Notes: generated from the sequence alone by a model not told the origin. A DNA stretch of 64,000 bases from Neoceratodus forsteri (GCA_016271365.2 CM057452.1:826738001-826802000), one strand, 5' to 3'; shown: positions 1 through 11,550, counted from the stretch's first letter. Made by a program: numbers and translations.

Positions 1-99
1 GGGCGCAGCCCCCTGCAAAATAATATAAATATGTCCTGGCGTTGTTGTACAGTGCTCGAGGGTTGTCAGAGTGCCAAAATGTGTTGCACTTGACTTAGT

Positions 100-371
100 G
101 ATAACGCTATCGCCTTTTAGGCTCGTCAACATCACATGGGCCCAACTTGTGATATTTAAGTGTATGTTAGTGTAGCTCAGCCTTTGAAAAAGGACTTGGG
201 TCTGAAACATGTCAGATGAGAGACCATTCTGGTGCTTTATTGTTTTAATGTTGTCCAGTAAATAAATATGTCTTACTGTACTTAGAGCTCCACTGTTTTT
301 TTAAATGATGAGTGAGTGCCCAAGTTTCTGAATGTTTGAAGTTATTGCTTTTACTCATGAGCACCACTATT
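100..371 (+). repeat. 5' pseudo-LTR of PLE-D
   Basis: This stretch is repeated, with moderate divergence, at 10080-10310. It carries the AATAAATA block and a T-run followed by a conserved gtgagtgccca. It ends where the CR1 on the opposite strand begins. Bases 1-99 show no clear partner and are unassigned. Confidence 0.75.
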
Positions 372-2748
372 CCCAGTGCATATGAACATACGAACATACA
401 AAATTTGCCAGCAGATAAAGACCCAGGTCTATCAAGTCTACTTGAATGTGCAGCTAGCACCCCTTATTCTGCAGCTGCCCCTCCCTTCCACCCTTCCCCT
501 TCATTGACCCTCCCCCTTGTCCTGTCCCATCCCCTTTGGAAACAGTCCACTGTTCTACTGGATTCTACTTCTGCAGGTAACGCATTCCACCCAGCCACCA
601 CCCTCTCTGTAAAAAAGTGTCTCCTCATCTCCCTCCTGAACCTTCCTCCCTCCAGTCTCATATCATGGCCCCTGGTGTCCCTCTCCTCCCTTACTTTGAA
701 CAGCCTCTCTGTACCTGTCTTATTTATTCCTTTCATGTACTTAAAGGTTTCAATCATGTCCCCTCTGTCCCTCCTCTCCTCCAGTGAGTACATGTTCAAC
801 TCCCTCAGCCTCCTCTAGTATGATAAGTCCCCCAGCCCCTTGATCATCTTTGTCGCCCTGCGCTACACCCCCTCCAGTAACTTAATGTCCCTCTTCAGAT
901 ACGGGCGACAGTACTGCACACAGTACTCCAGGTGCGGTCTAACTAACGTCCTATACAGTGGAAGAATCACCTCCTCCCTCCTCGAGGACATACCCCTTGC
1001 AATACAACCCGGCATTTTGTTGGCCTTTGCAACTGCCTTCCTACATTGTGCTGAGTTGTTCATTGACCCTATGTGCACACCCAGATCCTTCTCCTCCTCT
1101 GTCTGGGCTAGCTGCACTTCCAGCTGTTACTCCTCCTTGGGTTCTTATCCCAAATGCAGCACCTTGCACTTTTGGCATTAAACCCCAGTTGCCAGGTGTC
1201 TGACCAGGTTTCAGCTTTACCAGATCATTCTGCAACTCCTGCCATCCCCTAGGTCATCCACCACTGCTCCTACCTTGGTATCATCAGCAAACAGACTGAT
1301 CTTGCTCTTGATGTCCTATTATATGTCTGCAATGAATATCCCAAACAACACTGGTCCCAACACCGAGCCCTGTGGAACACTGCTCATCACTACCCTTGGG
1401 TGTGAGAGCTCCCCACCCACCACCACCCTCTGTTGCCTTCCCTGAAGCCAGTTCCCTACCCATCTCACCAGCTTTGTACCTGCTCCTGTGCCTTCTAACT
1501 TACTTCCCAGCCTTCCATGCGGCACCGAGTTGAATGCCTTACTGAAGTCCAGATACAGGACATCCACTGCATGGCCCCTGTCCAGTTGCCTAGTTACCCA
1601 GTCATAGAACTCCACCAGGTTGGTTTGGCAGGATCTGCCCTGTATGAAGCCATGCTGTCTGCAGTCCTGTAGTCCTTTGGCCTTTAGGAGGGCCACCAGC
1701 CTTTCCTTCAGAATAGTCTCCATTAGCTTACCCACGATGGATGCGAGGCTCACTGGTCTGTAGTTTCCCGGTTCATCCTTGGGGCCACTCTTGTGGAGGG
1801 GCACCACATGAGCCATCCTTCAGTCCTGAGGTACACACCCTGAATGTAGTGAGGCATTAAATAGGCCTGCCAAAGGTCCTGCAAGGACTTCTGCCAGCTC
1901 CTTCTGTACCCTGGGGTGGATGCCATCTGGACCTGGCACCTTATCCACCTTCAGTGCCTTCAAACCCTCCCAAACTCTGACTCCATGATTTCCCTATCTG
2001 TCACCCCCTCCCCCCCGCTTCTGCCATTTCTCCCCCTGGGTGTCACCCCTGTTCTCTTTAGTAAATACTGAGCAGAAGTACTCATTTAGTGCTTCTGCCT
2101 TATCAGCACCTGACTTCCACCCAACTCCCTCCTTCCTAATCCTTACTATGTGGTCCTTACAGCTCCTTTTCTCCTGATGTACCTAAAAGTCCTTTTCCCC
2201 TTCTTAATGCCTTGTGCCAGCCTGAGTTCGGTAAATGCCTTGGCTCCCCCACGTCTTTTCACCTCCTTCGATCTGTCAAGTACTCCTCCTTGTCCTCCCT
2301 CTCCTGTTTTCTTGTACTCCTAAAGGCAGCTCTTTCCTCTTTACCTTTTCCATGACCTCCTTGCTCAACCAGCTCAGGTTCTTAGCCCTAGCCTTCTTGC
2401 TCTGGGCCTTGCAGCAGGTTTTGGTTGCCTCCACTATCCCCAGCTTTATGAGCTCCCGCCTCTGGTTAGTGTCCATACTAGATTGAATTCTGGCCGGGTA
2501 CCCTTTTACCACTTCCCCCATCCTCCTAAAGTTGGCCTTCCTGAAGTTCAGCACTCTTGTGCCAGATTCCACTCCTTCCTTGCCCATATCCAATGTGAGC
2601 CATACTGAGTGGTGGTCACTCCCTGACAGCGGTTCCTCCACTGTAAGTTCTCTCACGAAGTCCCCATTTGCCAGCACAAGGTCAAGGGTATTCCCTAAAC
2701 TGGTTGGTTCACTGACCATTTGCAGCAGGAAGCTGTCCTGAAAGTGCA
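372..2748 (-). mobile_element. CR1 LINE, 5'-truncated
   Basis: Read on -, the order is the end of the endonuclease domain with an SDHHSVWL-type motif (2749-2276), reverse transcriptase (1816-1319, with NYRPVSL, LDFSKAFNSV and VPQGSVLGP blocks), thumb region (1117-863, EEKDLGVHI and LVRPHLEYCVQ) and the CR1 C-terminus (799-464, YSLEERRDRGD and WNALP). These are hallmark CR1 motifs. The 3' end at low coordinates has a short tatgttcg-type repeat, typical of CR1 tails. The flanks carry cactatt at 365-371 and 2749-2755, a likely short target duplication inside PLE-D. Frames are broken, so it is a dead copy lacking the 5' part of the element. Confidence 0.93.
1319..1816 (-). pseudogene. CR1 reverse transcriptase core fragment
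   Basis: A 165-residue open segment covers RT blocks 0-4 of CR1 ORF2: the HKSG and NYRPVSL region (residues about 8-25), a QHGFIQGRSC block, the catalytic LDFSKAF motif with the first aspartate, and QGSVLGP near the end. The YADD box would follow downstream on - but lies beyond a frame break near 1320. In an active element this polymerase performs target-primed reverse transcription. Here it is a decayed fragment. Confidence 0.9.
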
Positions 2749-2941
2749 CACTATTTGTGTTTCTTTGTGCTGATATTTTTTAGTGAAAACACACGGGTTA
2801 TGGTTACCTATTGATATTTTCAGTGTGAAACCTTTTACCACCCATCCATGAGCCTATTGTTTGGATGACTATTACGAGCTGTGTCTTTAGAAACCACACC
2901 AAACTAGAAATTTTTCAGGTACAAATAATGCTGATAACCCA

Positions 2942-3481
2942 TTGCACTATATGGAACAACTCCTGAATACTATGAGCACAGTCAACCCATTTTGGATGGA
3001 AGATAATGCGATACATCCACTTCCACCTGAAGCCCATTCTTTGAGAGATGCATTCAGTGGGTTAGAGAGACTGACTTACCAATTAAGGAGAATTTTTTGG
3101 AACATTTCCAGTCTAGAAGTGTACATACAGATCTCCAGGATACCGACTGGTCTGCATAATACTACTAGCCCTGCTTATGGAACAAGCAAAGAGAATTTCA
3201 TGGAAGAATGGGACAAAATCCTAAATGAGGCGAGTAGAAAGCTCATGCAATTGATAATCCATTTCAGCAAGGAGAGAGAGGCTCTGCTCCATGAAGAAAT
3301 GAAGGCACAAGAAAAAGAGATATTGAAATATAAAACACAATGTAATTTTGATATTTGTAATAAAAGACTCCAAGAATTGATTGCTAAATTAGGTAAAGGA
3401 CTAAAAGCTGCCAAACAGACTAAATTTTTAAGAGACAAGGGGGACTATGAGAATGATGGTGTATTCCTGGAAGAAAGTTAA
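2942..3481 (+). pseudogene. PLE-D N-terminal domain (coiled-coil region)
   Basis: An open segment of 179 residues upstream of the PLE reverse transcriptase. It is rich in K, E, L and Q, with a predicted helical stretch over residues 75-160 (KILNEASRKLMQLI, then EEMKAQEKEILKY). The same motif order appears on - in PLE-B (RDAF followed by an EEASKKLIDLI-like segment across the Crypton insertion) and weakly in PLE-A. This supports a PLE-specific N-terminal region rather than a host gene. Its role in PLEs is not well established. The frame ends at 3481, and coding similarity continues in other frames to about 3870. Confidence 0.65.
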
Positions 3482-3872
3482 AATTAAGGGAATATTAAAA
3501 CATAAAAGAGAAGTGTCCTTTAACTTTAGTGCAGATGGGAGTGAGTTAGAATGAGAGCAAGGAAACAGAGATAATTTTTTATACAGGGAACGAATCTTCT
3601 TTATATGTACCAATGCAACTATGCAGGTGTCTGAGACTGACCAAGCAGGATCAAAGAAACATACACTATAGAGGAAGAGGACATGGAGGGTGAGAGGCAG
3701 AAGGTCCTAATGACTACCGAGGATACAACAACCAATGGAGGCCTTTCAACAACAAACAGGGATTCAGGGGGAGATGGAGGTGAGTGAAACTCCCATAGAA
3801 ACCATTACCAATGCCCCACAGATCATAAATCTTTCAACACATGTACTTTCTCAATCAGAAATTAGCCTCCTA

Positions 3873-4369
3873 TAGCCAGCCTGGTGGTGCTGAGGGTTGA
3901 GGCACTGGACACCACATCTTGTGCCGTGCTCCTTTCTTGGGGGGGGGGTCTGTGCTCGATGCTTGCCTGGCCTCTGGTGGAAGCTGGTGGCACTGCAGGT
4001 GCAGAGCCCAACTCTAGGGGATGGGGAATGGTGACGTTGGTGGTGGTGCCATGATGCCAGGGTTTGTGCCATTCCCCCAGGAACAGTGGAAACACAATGT
4101 TTCCATCTCCTAGATGAAGGAGTAGTGAACAGCAGAGACCTTGATGGCATGTGGCCTGCCTGGCGTTCTGGTGAGTCCGATGAAATACAAAATTCTTGGG
4201 GTGTCTCCGCTCCACCCTGTACCCACCTGGGGGTTGCAGCCACAGCTCCATGGGGACTCTCCAGGGTGGATCAGGCATGTTGTGAAGTGGGGAGACTGCC
4301 ATATATATCTCCTGAAGGAGTGGAGACCAGGTGCAGGAGAGGAGGAGTAAAAAATAAATTTCAAAAAAA
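3873..4369 (+). mobile_element. SINE-like 0.5-kb insertion with target duplication
   Basis: The insert is flanked by agaaattagcctccta (3857-3872) and agaaattaggctccta (4370-4385), a 16-bp direct repeat with one mismatch. The PLE-D coding similarity stops at one copy and resumes after the other. The 3' end is A-rich (taaaaaataaatttcaaaaaaa). The 5' end (ggtggtgctgagggttgaggc) vaguely resembles a tRNA-derived A box, but I see no convincing B box. It encodes no recognisable protein. It is therefore a non-autonomous, LINE-mobilised insertion of unknown family. Confidence 0.75.
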
Positions 4370-5040
4370 AGAAATTAGGCTCCTAACTAAAGGTTTAGGC
4401 TTCTTCCCCACTACACCACTAAATAAGGTGCAGACTCTGATAGACTTACATTTCTCCTGCCAAAAATTGAATCTGAGATCATTCTTTTCCAAAAGACAGC
4501 TCGAGGTAGGGACTCCTCCCAATTACACTTGAACATACATTTCACCCAAATTCGACTTTTTAATCCCTCCGTTGTGTGTATCTGTGAAAGTTTTAAGAGA
4601 AATGGTGGAGCAGGACTTGGAAACCTTGTTCAGTGACCTTCCCTGCTTATACTTTAACAATTTGAACCAGAGGGAACATGAAGCATTGAATGCCCAAATA
4701 ACTTATCATCCTGAATGCATCTGGGATCAAGTGCATTGACACTGACTATAGTCCTCCTCCTCCTACTTCCTACACTAGCCCCACCTTATTTAGGACCATC
4801 ATGCTCTATGCATAGTACCCCCCTCTTATCTGCAGCACCTCTACCAGACTCCCCCCCCAACGCTCGATCACCTCCCCTCAGTACCCCACACACTTCCACC
4901 CTGCTGCCTCTTACTTCCCACTCATACCTTGGTCTCTTCTCCTCAATGCCTTTCCCACCCTTCGTGCTCTACCCACCCTTGTACCCCAGCACCGGCCCTG
5001 TGTCCAGTCGCAAGGGAGATGCTACAATCACTACCATGCT

Positions 5041-5820
5041 TTGGTGCACCTAATCACCCTCCTGTTGCTTCTATCAGGTAACATTCATCCAAATCCTGGC
5101 CCCGTGCCCAACCTTATGAACAAGCCTGCCCAGGCTCAAGGACTCCGCATAGCTTCTATGAATATTTGCAGCCTCCCTAAGAAGGCTGCTGCATTCCAAT
5201 GCAGGGTTACTCTGCACCAACCAGTTGGTCGCATCGTCGCACTCGTTGAAACCTGGTTATCCAAAGCCACCCCTTACTCCTTCATCTCCCTCCCTGGTTA
5301 CACCCTTTTCAGGGAAGATTGGGTGGGTAAGAGTGGAGGTGGTTGTGCTGTCTATATGTGACTCCTCCTTGGACATGCATTTCCACCACCCAAGCTAGAT
5401 AACGGGCACAAGTTCTCACACTAAAAATTTCCAACCCTGGTAAGGGCCCACTTCTTCTCACCATTGCCTATACTCCCAGAAAGCAAGACCTCTTATTCAG
5501 TCACTTGCTGACTACCTCTCTGGCCTACTGCCTAAAATGGCCCCAATAATTGTTGGTGACCTGAATATCCACTGACTCTCTGCCATGGCCTCCCAAACCA
5601 GAGATATCTTTGCCACCCTTGACATGTCCCAGCTTGTCACCACCCCAACTAGCTTCAGCCCCTCTACTGGCTCCAGCATCCTCCTGGATATCACCATTAC
5701 CAACCGCCCCCAGAGGGTGCTCAATATCAGTGTACTTCCCAGCTCACTTAGTGACCACTCCCCAGTCGTATTCTCTTGCTCAGCTGCCAACAGCAAACCT
5801 GCACCACAAACCACCCAGTG
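5041..5820 (+). pseudogene. L2-group LINE endonuclease region
   Basis: The first open piece (5041-5361) starts with a hydrophobic leader, then GNIHPNPGP and the start of an APE-type endonuclease with the SMNICSLPKK and VETWLS motifs. A second piece (5585-5821) in another frame holds the C-terminal endonuclease segment, ending in SDHSPVVFS, which contains the catalytic SDH. Stops near 5359 and 5575 and a frame change separate them. The enzyme nicks target DNA in active elements; this copy is broken. Confidence 0.8.
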
Positions 5821-6779
5821 ACGTTGCTTACTCCCTGGCAGCCTACGTTATCTTAAACTATACCTCTCACAACTGGATTGGTCACCAATCAGGCTTGCAC
5901 CATCCATAGACGAGGCATTGGATTTTTTACTGCACTTTCAACACTGCCTGTGACCTCTATGTTCCTTTATTAGAAATCGTGCAAAGAAGCAAACATGCCC
6001 TAGGTTACACCTCCTTCTTTCACAAACTTAAAATGAGAGACAACTTATGGCATATTGCCATGGAATCTGGCAAGCCAGCTGATAGGCAAGATACAATGCT
6101 GAGCGTAATAAGTGTACTTGAGCCATTCAACAGGCCAAAGCTCAGTACTACCAATCCGCTCTTGTCTCCTCCTGGGGTCAGCTAGAAACCTTTGGGATAA
6201 TGTAAAGGAGCTGAATGGAAATCCAGCTCCCACCATCCTCCAACTCTCCATTAATGGAACTGTCTGCTCTGACCCCTTGGCATTGCAGACTGCCTAAACC
6301 ACACTTTCTCAGACCTGAGTTCAGTCCTGCCCAGTAACTTCTTTGACCCCATCCCAGAAGCACCCCTGCCCACTCTCCAGAGACCTCCTTTCTACCTACA
6401 TACCATCTCCTCGTTGGAGGCTAGACCCCTTCGGCAAAAAGCCATTAGTAGTAACAACCCTGGCACCTACCTACTGGACACTAGGCTACTTCGTCTGACA
6501 TTGGATGCTATCCTGGTCCCACTTACCAAGCTGTTCAACCACTCTGTGCCGGGGCAGTTCCCCAGCACATGGAAAGCTACCATCATCACTCCCATCTAAG
6601 AGCAGCAATCAAGTGACCCTGGGTAACTGTGACCTATCTCCATCCTCCCCATGCTCTCTAAGGCCCTTGAAAAGTAGTTGCCAACCAGCTTGCTGAATAC
6701 TTGGCCATGCACAATATCCTGTGCCCTGAACAGCATAGCTTTGTGCAGGTCACAGTAGCATAACTGCGCTTACTTGAAT

Positions 6780-7667
6780 TCTCCAACTTTCTGCACTCTG
6801 CTCTTGATGACGGAAGTCCTGCCAGTGCAGTGTTCATTGACCTCACCAAGGCCTTTGTCATGGTTTCCATCCTCTCCTGCTTGACTCTCTCAGATGCCTT
6901 GGTTTCTCCCCAGCCCCTTGCGTGGTTCACCAGCTACCTCTCTGCCAGAACTCAGTGTAAAATCAATTGCACCCTGTTTGACACACGATCTGTCCACTCT
7001 GGGATTCCTCAGGGCTCCATTTTAGGCTCTCTCCTCTTCAGTCTCTACCTCAACTCCCCCCTTGGCCTGCCCAAGTAAGATCCTTATCTACACGGATGAT
7101 GCTGTGCTCTTCACCGCTGACCCCAACCCCAACTCCAACCCCAACACACTCCAGGCCACCCTCCAACAAGCTTTTGATAGAGCTGAGCATTGGTTCACAT
7201 CACGAATGCTAGTCCTGAACCTAAAAAAGACCAAAGCTATGCTCTTCTCGTATCGCCAAAGCAAAGCCAGTGGTGCTCCTCTCGTGATACTGCCTAGCAC
7301 ACCAAACCCCATTGAGCAGGTTTCCTTCTACAAGTATCTGGGCATTACCTTTGATTCAGCACTCTCCTTCCATTCCCATATCAATGCCGTTTCTGCTGCC
7401 ACCAATGTCAGGACTGGACTGTTATACCGCCATAGGGACTGCTTACCACAAGAGGCCCTTAGACTGGCAATCACCTCCTCCGTCCTGTCACTAATCAACT
7501 ATGGGCTGCCCATTTATGCTGCAGTCGACAGCACTGCACTTGCAAGAATCCAGCTCTCTATAAACAAGGCCTGCAAGCTAATGCTGGGAGCCCCTAGGCA
7601 TACCCATACGTGCCTGCCGTACTCTACCACCAACTTGCTCAACCTTGAAGAAAGACTCCGCTTCTAA
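6780..7667 (+). pseudogene. L2-group LINE reverse transcriptase
   Basis: Two overlapping open pieces, 6830-7078 and 7062-7667, together cover the RT palm and thumb. The first has FIDLTKAF (usually F-D-T-V-D-H follows; here the downstream aspartates are lost) and SGIPQGSILGSLLFSLYL. The second begins at the YTDDAVLF active site and runs through LNLKKTKAM, YKYLGITFD and an INYGLP block to a LEERLRF end. The pieces are out of frame by one step near 7075. The RNase H domain is absent, as normal for this group. Confidence 0.85.
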
Positions 7668-8305
7668 ACCTGCCTTCTTGTAAAAAAGACCCTGCTAGGG
7701 CTCTCCCCCCCCCCCGGGGTTGCCACCTCACTGCTGCATGCCTCCTCCTCAGTCTCCACCCGCAGCACTATCAAAACCTCCCTTATTGTCCCCAGGGCTA
7801 AGGATCTCTATGGCCCAGAGGTCCTTTTGCTATCGGGCTCTCTCCTGGTTCAGTTCCCTCCCAGCCAAAATAGCTGACTCCACTAAGCTTTGCCCATTCA
7901 AGGTCTCCCTCAGAAGCCATCTGACAAGCACTCACTGCTGCAACTGCACATAATCCCCCACCTGCCCCTTATCTTCACCCCTAAGCTGGGTCTGCCCTGT
8001 CTGCTTTTGCTGTATATACCCGGGGTTTCATGCGACATCTGCTGACTAATGTAATAAAATATCTCTGGTTGCTACCAGACGTGGTACTCGTATATCTATA
8101 TTATGACTACTGTGATCTACCTATTACCAAGTGTGTACCACCAGTGAATACCTGTAACACTGGTTGCTTTTTTAATCTAAGTGTTATGTACTGTACTGTT
8201 TGTTTGCTGTGATGTATTGCTCTCTTGACGAAGTGCCTATCTAAATGAGTCTGTGACTCAAAGGTCTGTAAACTGATGATCTAATAAATAAATAAATATA
8301 TTACA

Positions 8306-9605
8306 GAGTGACAGTAACTTAATTATTAAACAGGCTGATCAAAGGAGCTACATTGTTTTAATGAATAAAGTGGATTATCAGAAAGAAATTCAAAGACAGT
8401 TACAGAACAATGAATTTAATGAGAAGCTCAGTTATGACCCCACGTGTGATTTTAAATATTCCATTAATGAAACTGTCAATGCAACATTTGATATTGGTTT
8501 TATCAATGAGCATACAAAGGATTTTCTGATCACTGACTACCTCATGACAGCAATTCTTTATACACTACCTAAAGTACATAAGAGTAAAACTAACCTTGCT
8601 GGATGACCCATTGTCAGTGGTCTGGGTTTTCTCACAGAGCCATTGTCTCAATATATTGACTTCTATTTGAGACCATTTGTACAAAATTTACCATCTCACA
8701 TAAAAGACACTAAAGATGTACTTGCAATGTCAGATAATATTGTGATAAGAATCAGTGATCAGTGCCTTTAGTCATGTTAGACATAGAATCTTTGTACTCT
8801 AACGTGCCACATGAGGGAGCACTTGACGAGGTGACACTACACCTTAATAAAAGAACAGAAAACCAGATTCCACCTACAGAATGGCTGCTTAAATTGTTGA
8901 AACAGGGTTTAACCAAAAATGTTTTTATGTTTGATGGTGACTTTCTTTTTATACATCAAGGTCACCGTGATGGGGACCATGGTGCCCCCTCAGTCACAAA
9001 TCTCAGCGTCGGCCAGTGGGAAAATGATGTCATTCAGAACAGTGATAGTAATCCTTTTTATAACAGTACTGTCATATGGAAATGATACATTGATGATATC
9101 ATACTGGTTTGGTGAGGTGCTTTAGATGGCCTTGAGAGGTTTGTTAACTTCATGCATGGAACAAATTTACATATAAAGAGGATCAAAGGGAAGTTAATTA
9201 TTTAGATTTGACTTTGAAAAGAAGGGAACAGGAAGTGTCAGTATGGAGGTGTTTCGGAAGGACATGGATGGCAACACCTTGTTAAATGCATCAAGTTGCC
9301 ATCCATGTCACATTGTTAAAAATATTCTGAAGGGACAATACCTATGGGTCAAAAGGAATTGTAGCTTGCAGCAAAGTTTTGAAACAGGTGCCCTGGATTT
9401 GAGTAATAGACTCCTTGAGAGAGGTATTCACAAAATAATTGACAGTGCCTATAAAGAAACACGAATGGGGGACAGAGTACAGTTATTTCAGTCCATTAAT
9501 AGGGATAGACAAATAGATGCCAGATTCCACTATGTCTTCACATATTCGCGATATGCCAGATTAGTTGAAAACATAGCAAAAAAATTAGCAAATCCTGGCA
9601 AGTGA
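8306..9605 (+). pseudogene. PLE-D reverse transcriptase and C-terminal region
   Basis: PLE-type blocks appear in order: LIIKQADQ (normally IKPADKG, about 8320), YTLPKVHKS (about 8565), a PIVSGLG-like block after an in-frame stop (8604), MLDIESLYSNVPHEGAL (about 8770), a degraded GTAMG block (about 8965), YIDDII just after a stop (about 9085), and the post-RT segment with CHPCHIVKNILKGQYLWVKR (about 9290). The order and spacing match Penelope reverse transcriptases, which are related to telomerase. At least four stops or frame changes are present. No GIY-YIG endonuclease motif was recognised downstream to 10080. Confidence 0.85.
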
Positions 9606-10079
9606 TGCAGGTCTTGAAAAATTCCCTAAAAACATGGGTAGGGAATATGCCAGAGCCATTGAAAGGCTAGGCCCCATATATGCAACAGCACTGCATGTTA
9701 TGGAGGTAAATGATTGCAAGGAGCATGTTTTTAATTTTAGGGGATAGAAAATGTTTTCCAACTCCCAGGGATTTTAATAGCAAGGTGCTGAAAAAAGAGA
9801 CAGAATGGATTTTGAGACTGAGAGCAATGAAGAAAAAGGTCTAAACATGGGATTTGAACTGAAACCATATTTGTAAGAAAGATGATTAGTGTAGCATATT
9901 TCTGTACTTCTGGATTGCACATTTATATTCTTTATTTCTATTTGTCATCTATTCTTAGACAATGTGTGTGATATATGTCTTGTCTATTAATACACTGTTT
10001 GTAGGATAGTACGTGTGATGAGTGTTCCATACTTTGATCAATTAGCATATAGCACATGATAACCATTCATTTTAAACTA

Positions 10080-10310
10080 TTAAGACAATGTTGTGATGTC
10101 ATGAACTTGTGATAGTTAAGTTTGTCTGTTAGTGTCTAGCCCTCAGCCTTTGAGAAATGCCTTGGGTATGAAATGCATCAGGCAAGAGGCCATTCTGGAG
10201 TTTTATTGTTTTAATGTCATCCAATAAATAAATATGTCTTACTGTACTTAGGGCTCCTGTGTTTTTTTTTTAAATGGTGAGTGAGTGCCCAATTTCTAAA
10301 TTTTTGAATA
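10080..10310 (+). repeat. 3' pseudo-LTR of PLE-D
   Basis: This aligns with 100-345. Bases 9606-10079 between the coding part and this repeat are AT-rich, with no recognised ORF, and are read as PLE 3' untranslated sequence. A degenerate hammerhead-like string lies near 10145-10180. Confidence 0.75.
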
Positions 10311-10507
10311 TATTTATATGGAATTATAATAGTGATGATTTTTTTCATAAATCTTTGGCAACATGGAATTTGTTTATGTGTCTTAATATTGATAAGCACA
10401 TTTGAGGCTTCTTTTTTTATTTATTTATTTTGGGGGCCCCCAGAACATGACTGTTTCTATTTTCTCTTTTCTGTTTATTAAATGATAGGTAGAGTTTGAA
10501 AGAGAGT

Positions 10508-10511
<4 letters not shown>

Positions 10512-10554
<43 letters not shown>
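10512..10554. repeat. (AT)n microsatellite
   Basis: An uninterrupted TA dinucleotide run of about 43 bp. It lies just left of the foldback element cluster. Confidence 0.97.
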
Positions 10555-10557
<3 letters not shown>

Positions 10558-10618
10558 TTATACAATGTATGTTGACAGATAAATGGCAGTATAAAACATG
10601 ATATCTCAGATGGCCAGT

Positions 10619-10639
10619 GAAGATAACATTGTTATCTTC
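10619..10639. repeat. Short perfect hairpin
   Basis: gaagataac and gttatcttc form a perfect 9-bp stem around a 3-nt loop. The neighbouring gatatctc and ggccagtgaagataa strings resemble parts of the palindrome at 11551-11704, so this may be a remnant of that family. Confidence 0.7.
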
Positions 10640-10686
10640 ATGCTATCGTCATATGTTTTCTCCACGTTCCTATCGTCATATCGAAA

Positions 10687-11178
10687 CTTATCTGGTTGAT
10701 CCTGCCCTCAGAGCACTTTCACTTGCCCTACAAGTGTAGTGTGACGGCAGCTATACACACTGACGATTTGTATATTGCCAAATCTTCTGTAGGAGGAGGT
10801 GCCCCTGGGTCAGTAACTCAGAAGCGCGTCATTTCTGTGTTAATGCTTGTATTTCCTTGTAAAAAGCTTCAAACTGCATAGAGTGCAGCATTGACAGTGT
10901 AAACGGGGCTTTTCAGCAGTAAAATGAAATGCGAGCATCTGTTTGCCTGGCAGCAGGCGCTCAGCATCATTACGCATGACTCAGTGCTGCTGCACTCTAT
11001 AATGATTCCTTTACAAGAAAATACAATGGTCTTTTACAAATGATGGCATATTCTGAGTTACTGACCTAGGGAATTTCTAAAAATTCTTAATATACAAATC
11101 GTCAGTCTGCATAGCGCTCGATCACCTTCAATATGAGGAAAGTGAAAGTACTAAGATGTGGAGGATCAACCAGATAAT
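10687..11178. mobile_element. Foldback MITE with termini matching the 18S rRNA 5' end
   Basis: The left end reads ttatctggttgatcctgcc and the right end, read on the opposite strand, reads ttatctggttgatcctcc. The arms continue to match at intervals over about 200 bp: actgacgatttgtatatt, ggtcagtaactcagaa, ttcttgtaaa-like and agagtgcagca blocks occur in both arms in mirrored order. The whole 492-bp unit can fold on itself and encodes nothing. It is a non-autonomous inverted-repeat element of unknown superfamily. The 18S match is discussed under findings. Confidence 0.85.
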
Positions 11179-11212
11179 CATTTTAAAAATAACGTTTCAC
11201 CAAAATAATACC

Positions 11213-11390
11213 AGAATCAACCAGCTATTTTAGTAATTTAAATTGACAGGATCAACCAGATATTTGAAAACTCTATGTAATCTGTTATGTTGGGGGGGGC
11301 ATGTGGACCTCTGTTGGGGGGGAGGGCATGGCAGGATGAACCAGATAAGACTTTTTAAAACTAACCATAAATAGCAGGATCCACCAGATA
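11213..11390 (-). repeat. Cluster of degenerate ggatcaaccagata motifs
   Basis: Beyond the right end of the foldback, the same terminal motif recurs at 11213-11227, 11247-11262, 11331-11348 and 11374-11390, all in one orientation. Most copies are followed by a T-rich then A-rich string (such as tattttttaaac). Spacing is irregular (34-84 bp). They look like stacked ends of truncated copies or a degenerate tandem array. Confidence 0.75.
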
Positions 11391-11550
11391 TTTTTTAAAC
11401 AATAAATGACATCTGCTGTTTTGCCAGCTTTTCTGTAAGTGGGGTTGTATTGCTAGGGCCATCACCTTAATATCACCCATTGCATTGAGAGGGGCATGTG
11501 GTGAGTTGTATTGCGGGGGTTGGGGCAAAGCATACATTGTATAAACCGAA

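Larger units (their letters stand above)
4693..8305 (+). mobile_element. L2/CR1-group LINE, nearly full length
   Basis: PLE-D coding similarity breaks near 4692 and resumes near 8306, so this 3.6-kb element sits inside it. The N-terminal part carries GNIHPNPGP (about 5080), typical of the CR1/L2 group, then endonuclease motifs (SMNICSLP, VETWLS). Reverse transcriptase blocks follow: FIDLTKAF (about 6830), IPQGSILGSLLF (about 7000), YTDDAVLF (about 7090) and LNLKKTKAMLF. The 3' end is a short (aata)n tail. Several stops and frameshifts divide the ORF. A second fragment of the same family is at 63629-64000. Confidence 0.87.
100..10310 (+). mobile_element. Penelope-like element (PLE-D), interrupted by three insertions
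   Basis: Terminal segments near 100-345 and 10080-10310 align with each other; both share a block reading ttattgttttaatg, then aataaatatgtcttactgta, then gtgagtgccca, as expected for PLE pseudo-LTRs. Between them lie PLE protein fragments in the usual order: N-terminal coiled-coil region (2942-3481), linker (4386-4690), reverse transcriptase and C-terminal part (8306-9605). Removing the CR1, the SINE-like insert and the L2-group LINE leaves about 3.7 kb, a normal PLE length. The frames carry several stops, so it is inactive. Assignment to the PLE class is firm; the subfamily is not resolved. Confidence 0.85.

Noticed and set aside
312..818. 168-residue ORF on +
   Set aside because: Antisense shadow of the CR1 C-terminal region, with no recognisable domain and low-complexity Pro/Ser/Leu content.
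10689..10706. Match to the start of 18S rRNA as evidence of an rRNA gene
   Set aside because: Only 16-18 bases match; the following sequence is unrelated and the motif serves as an element terminus.
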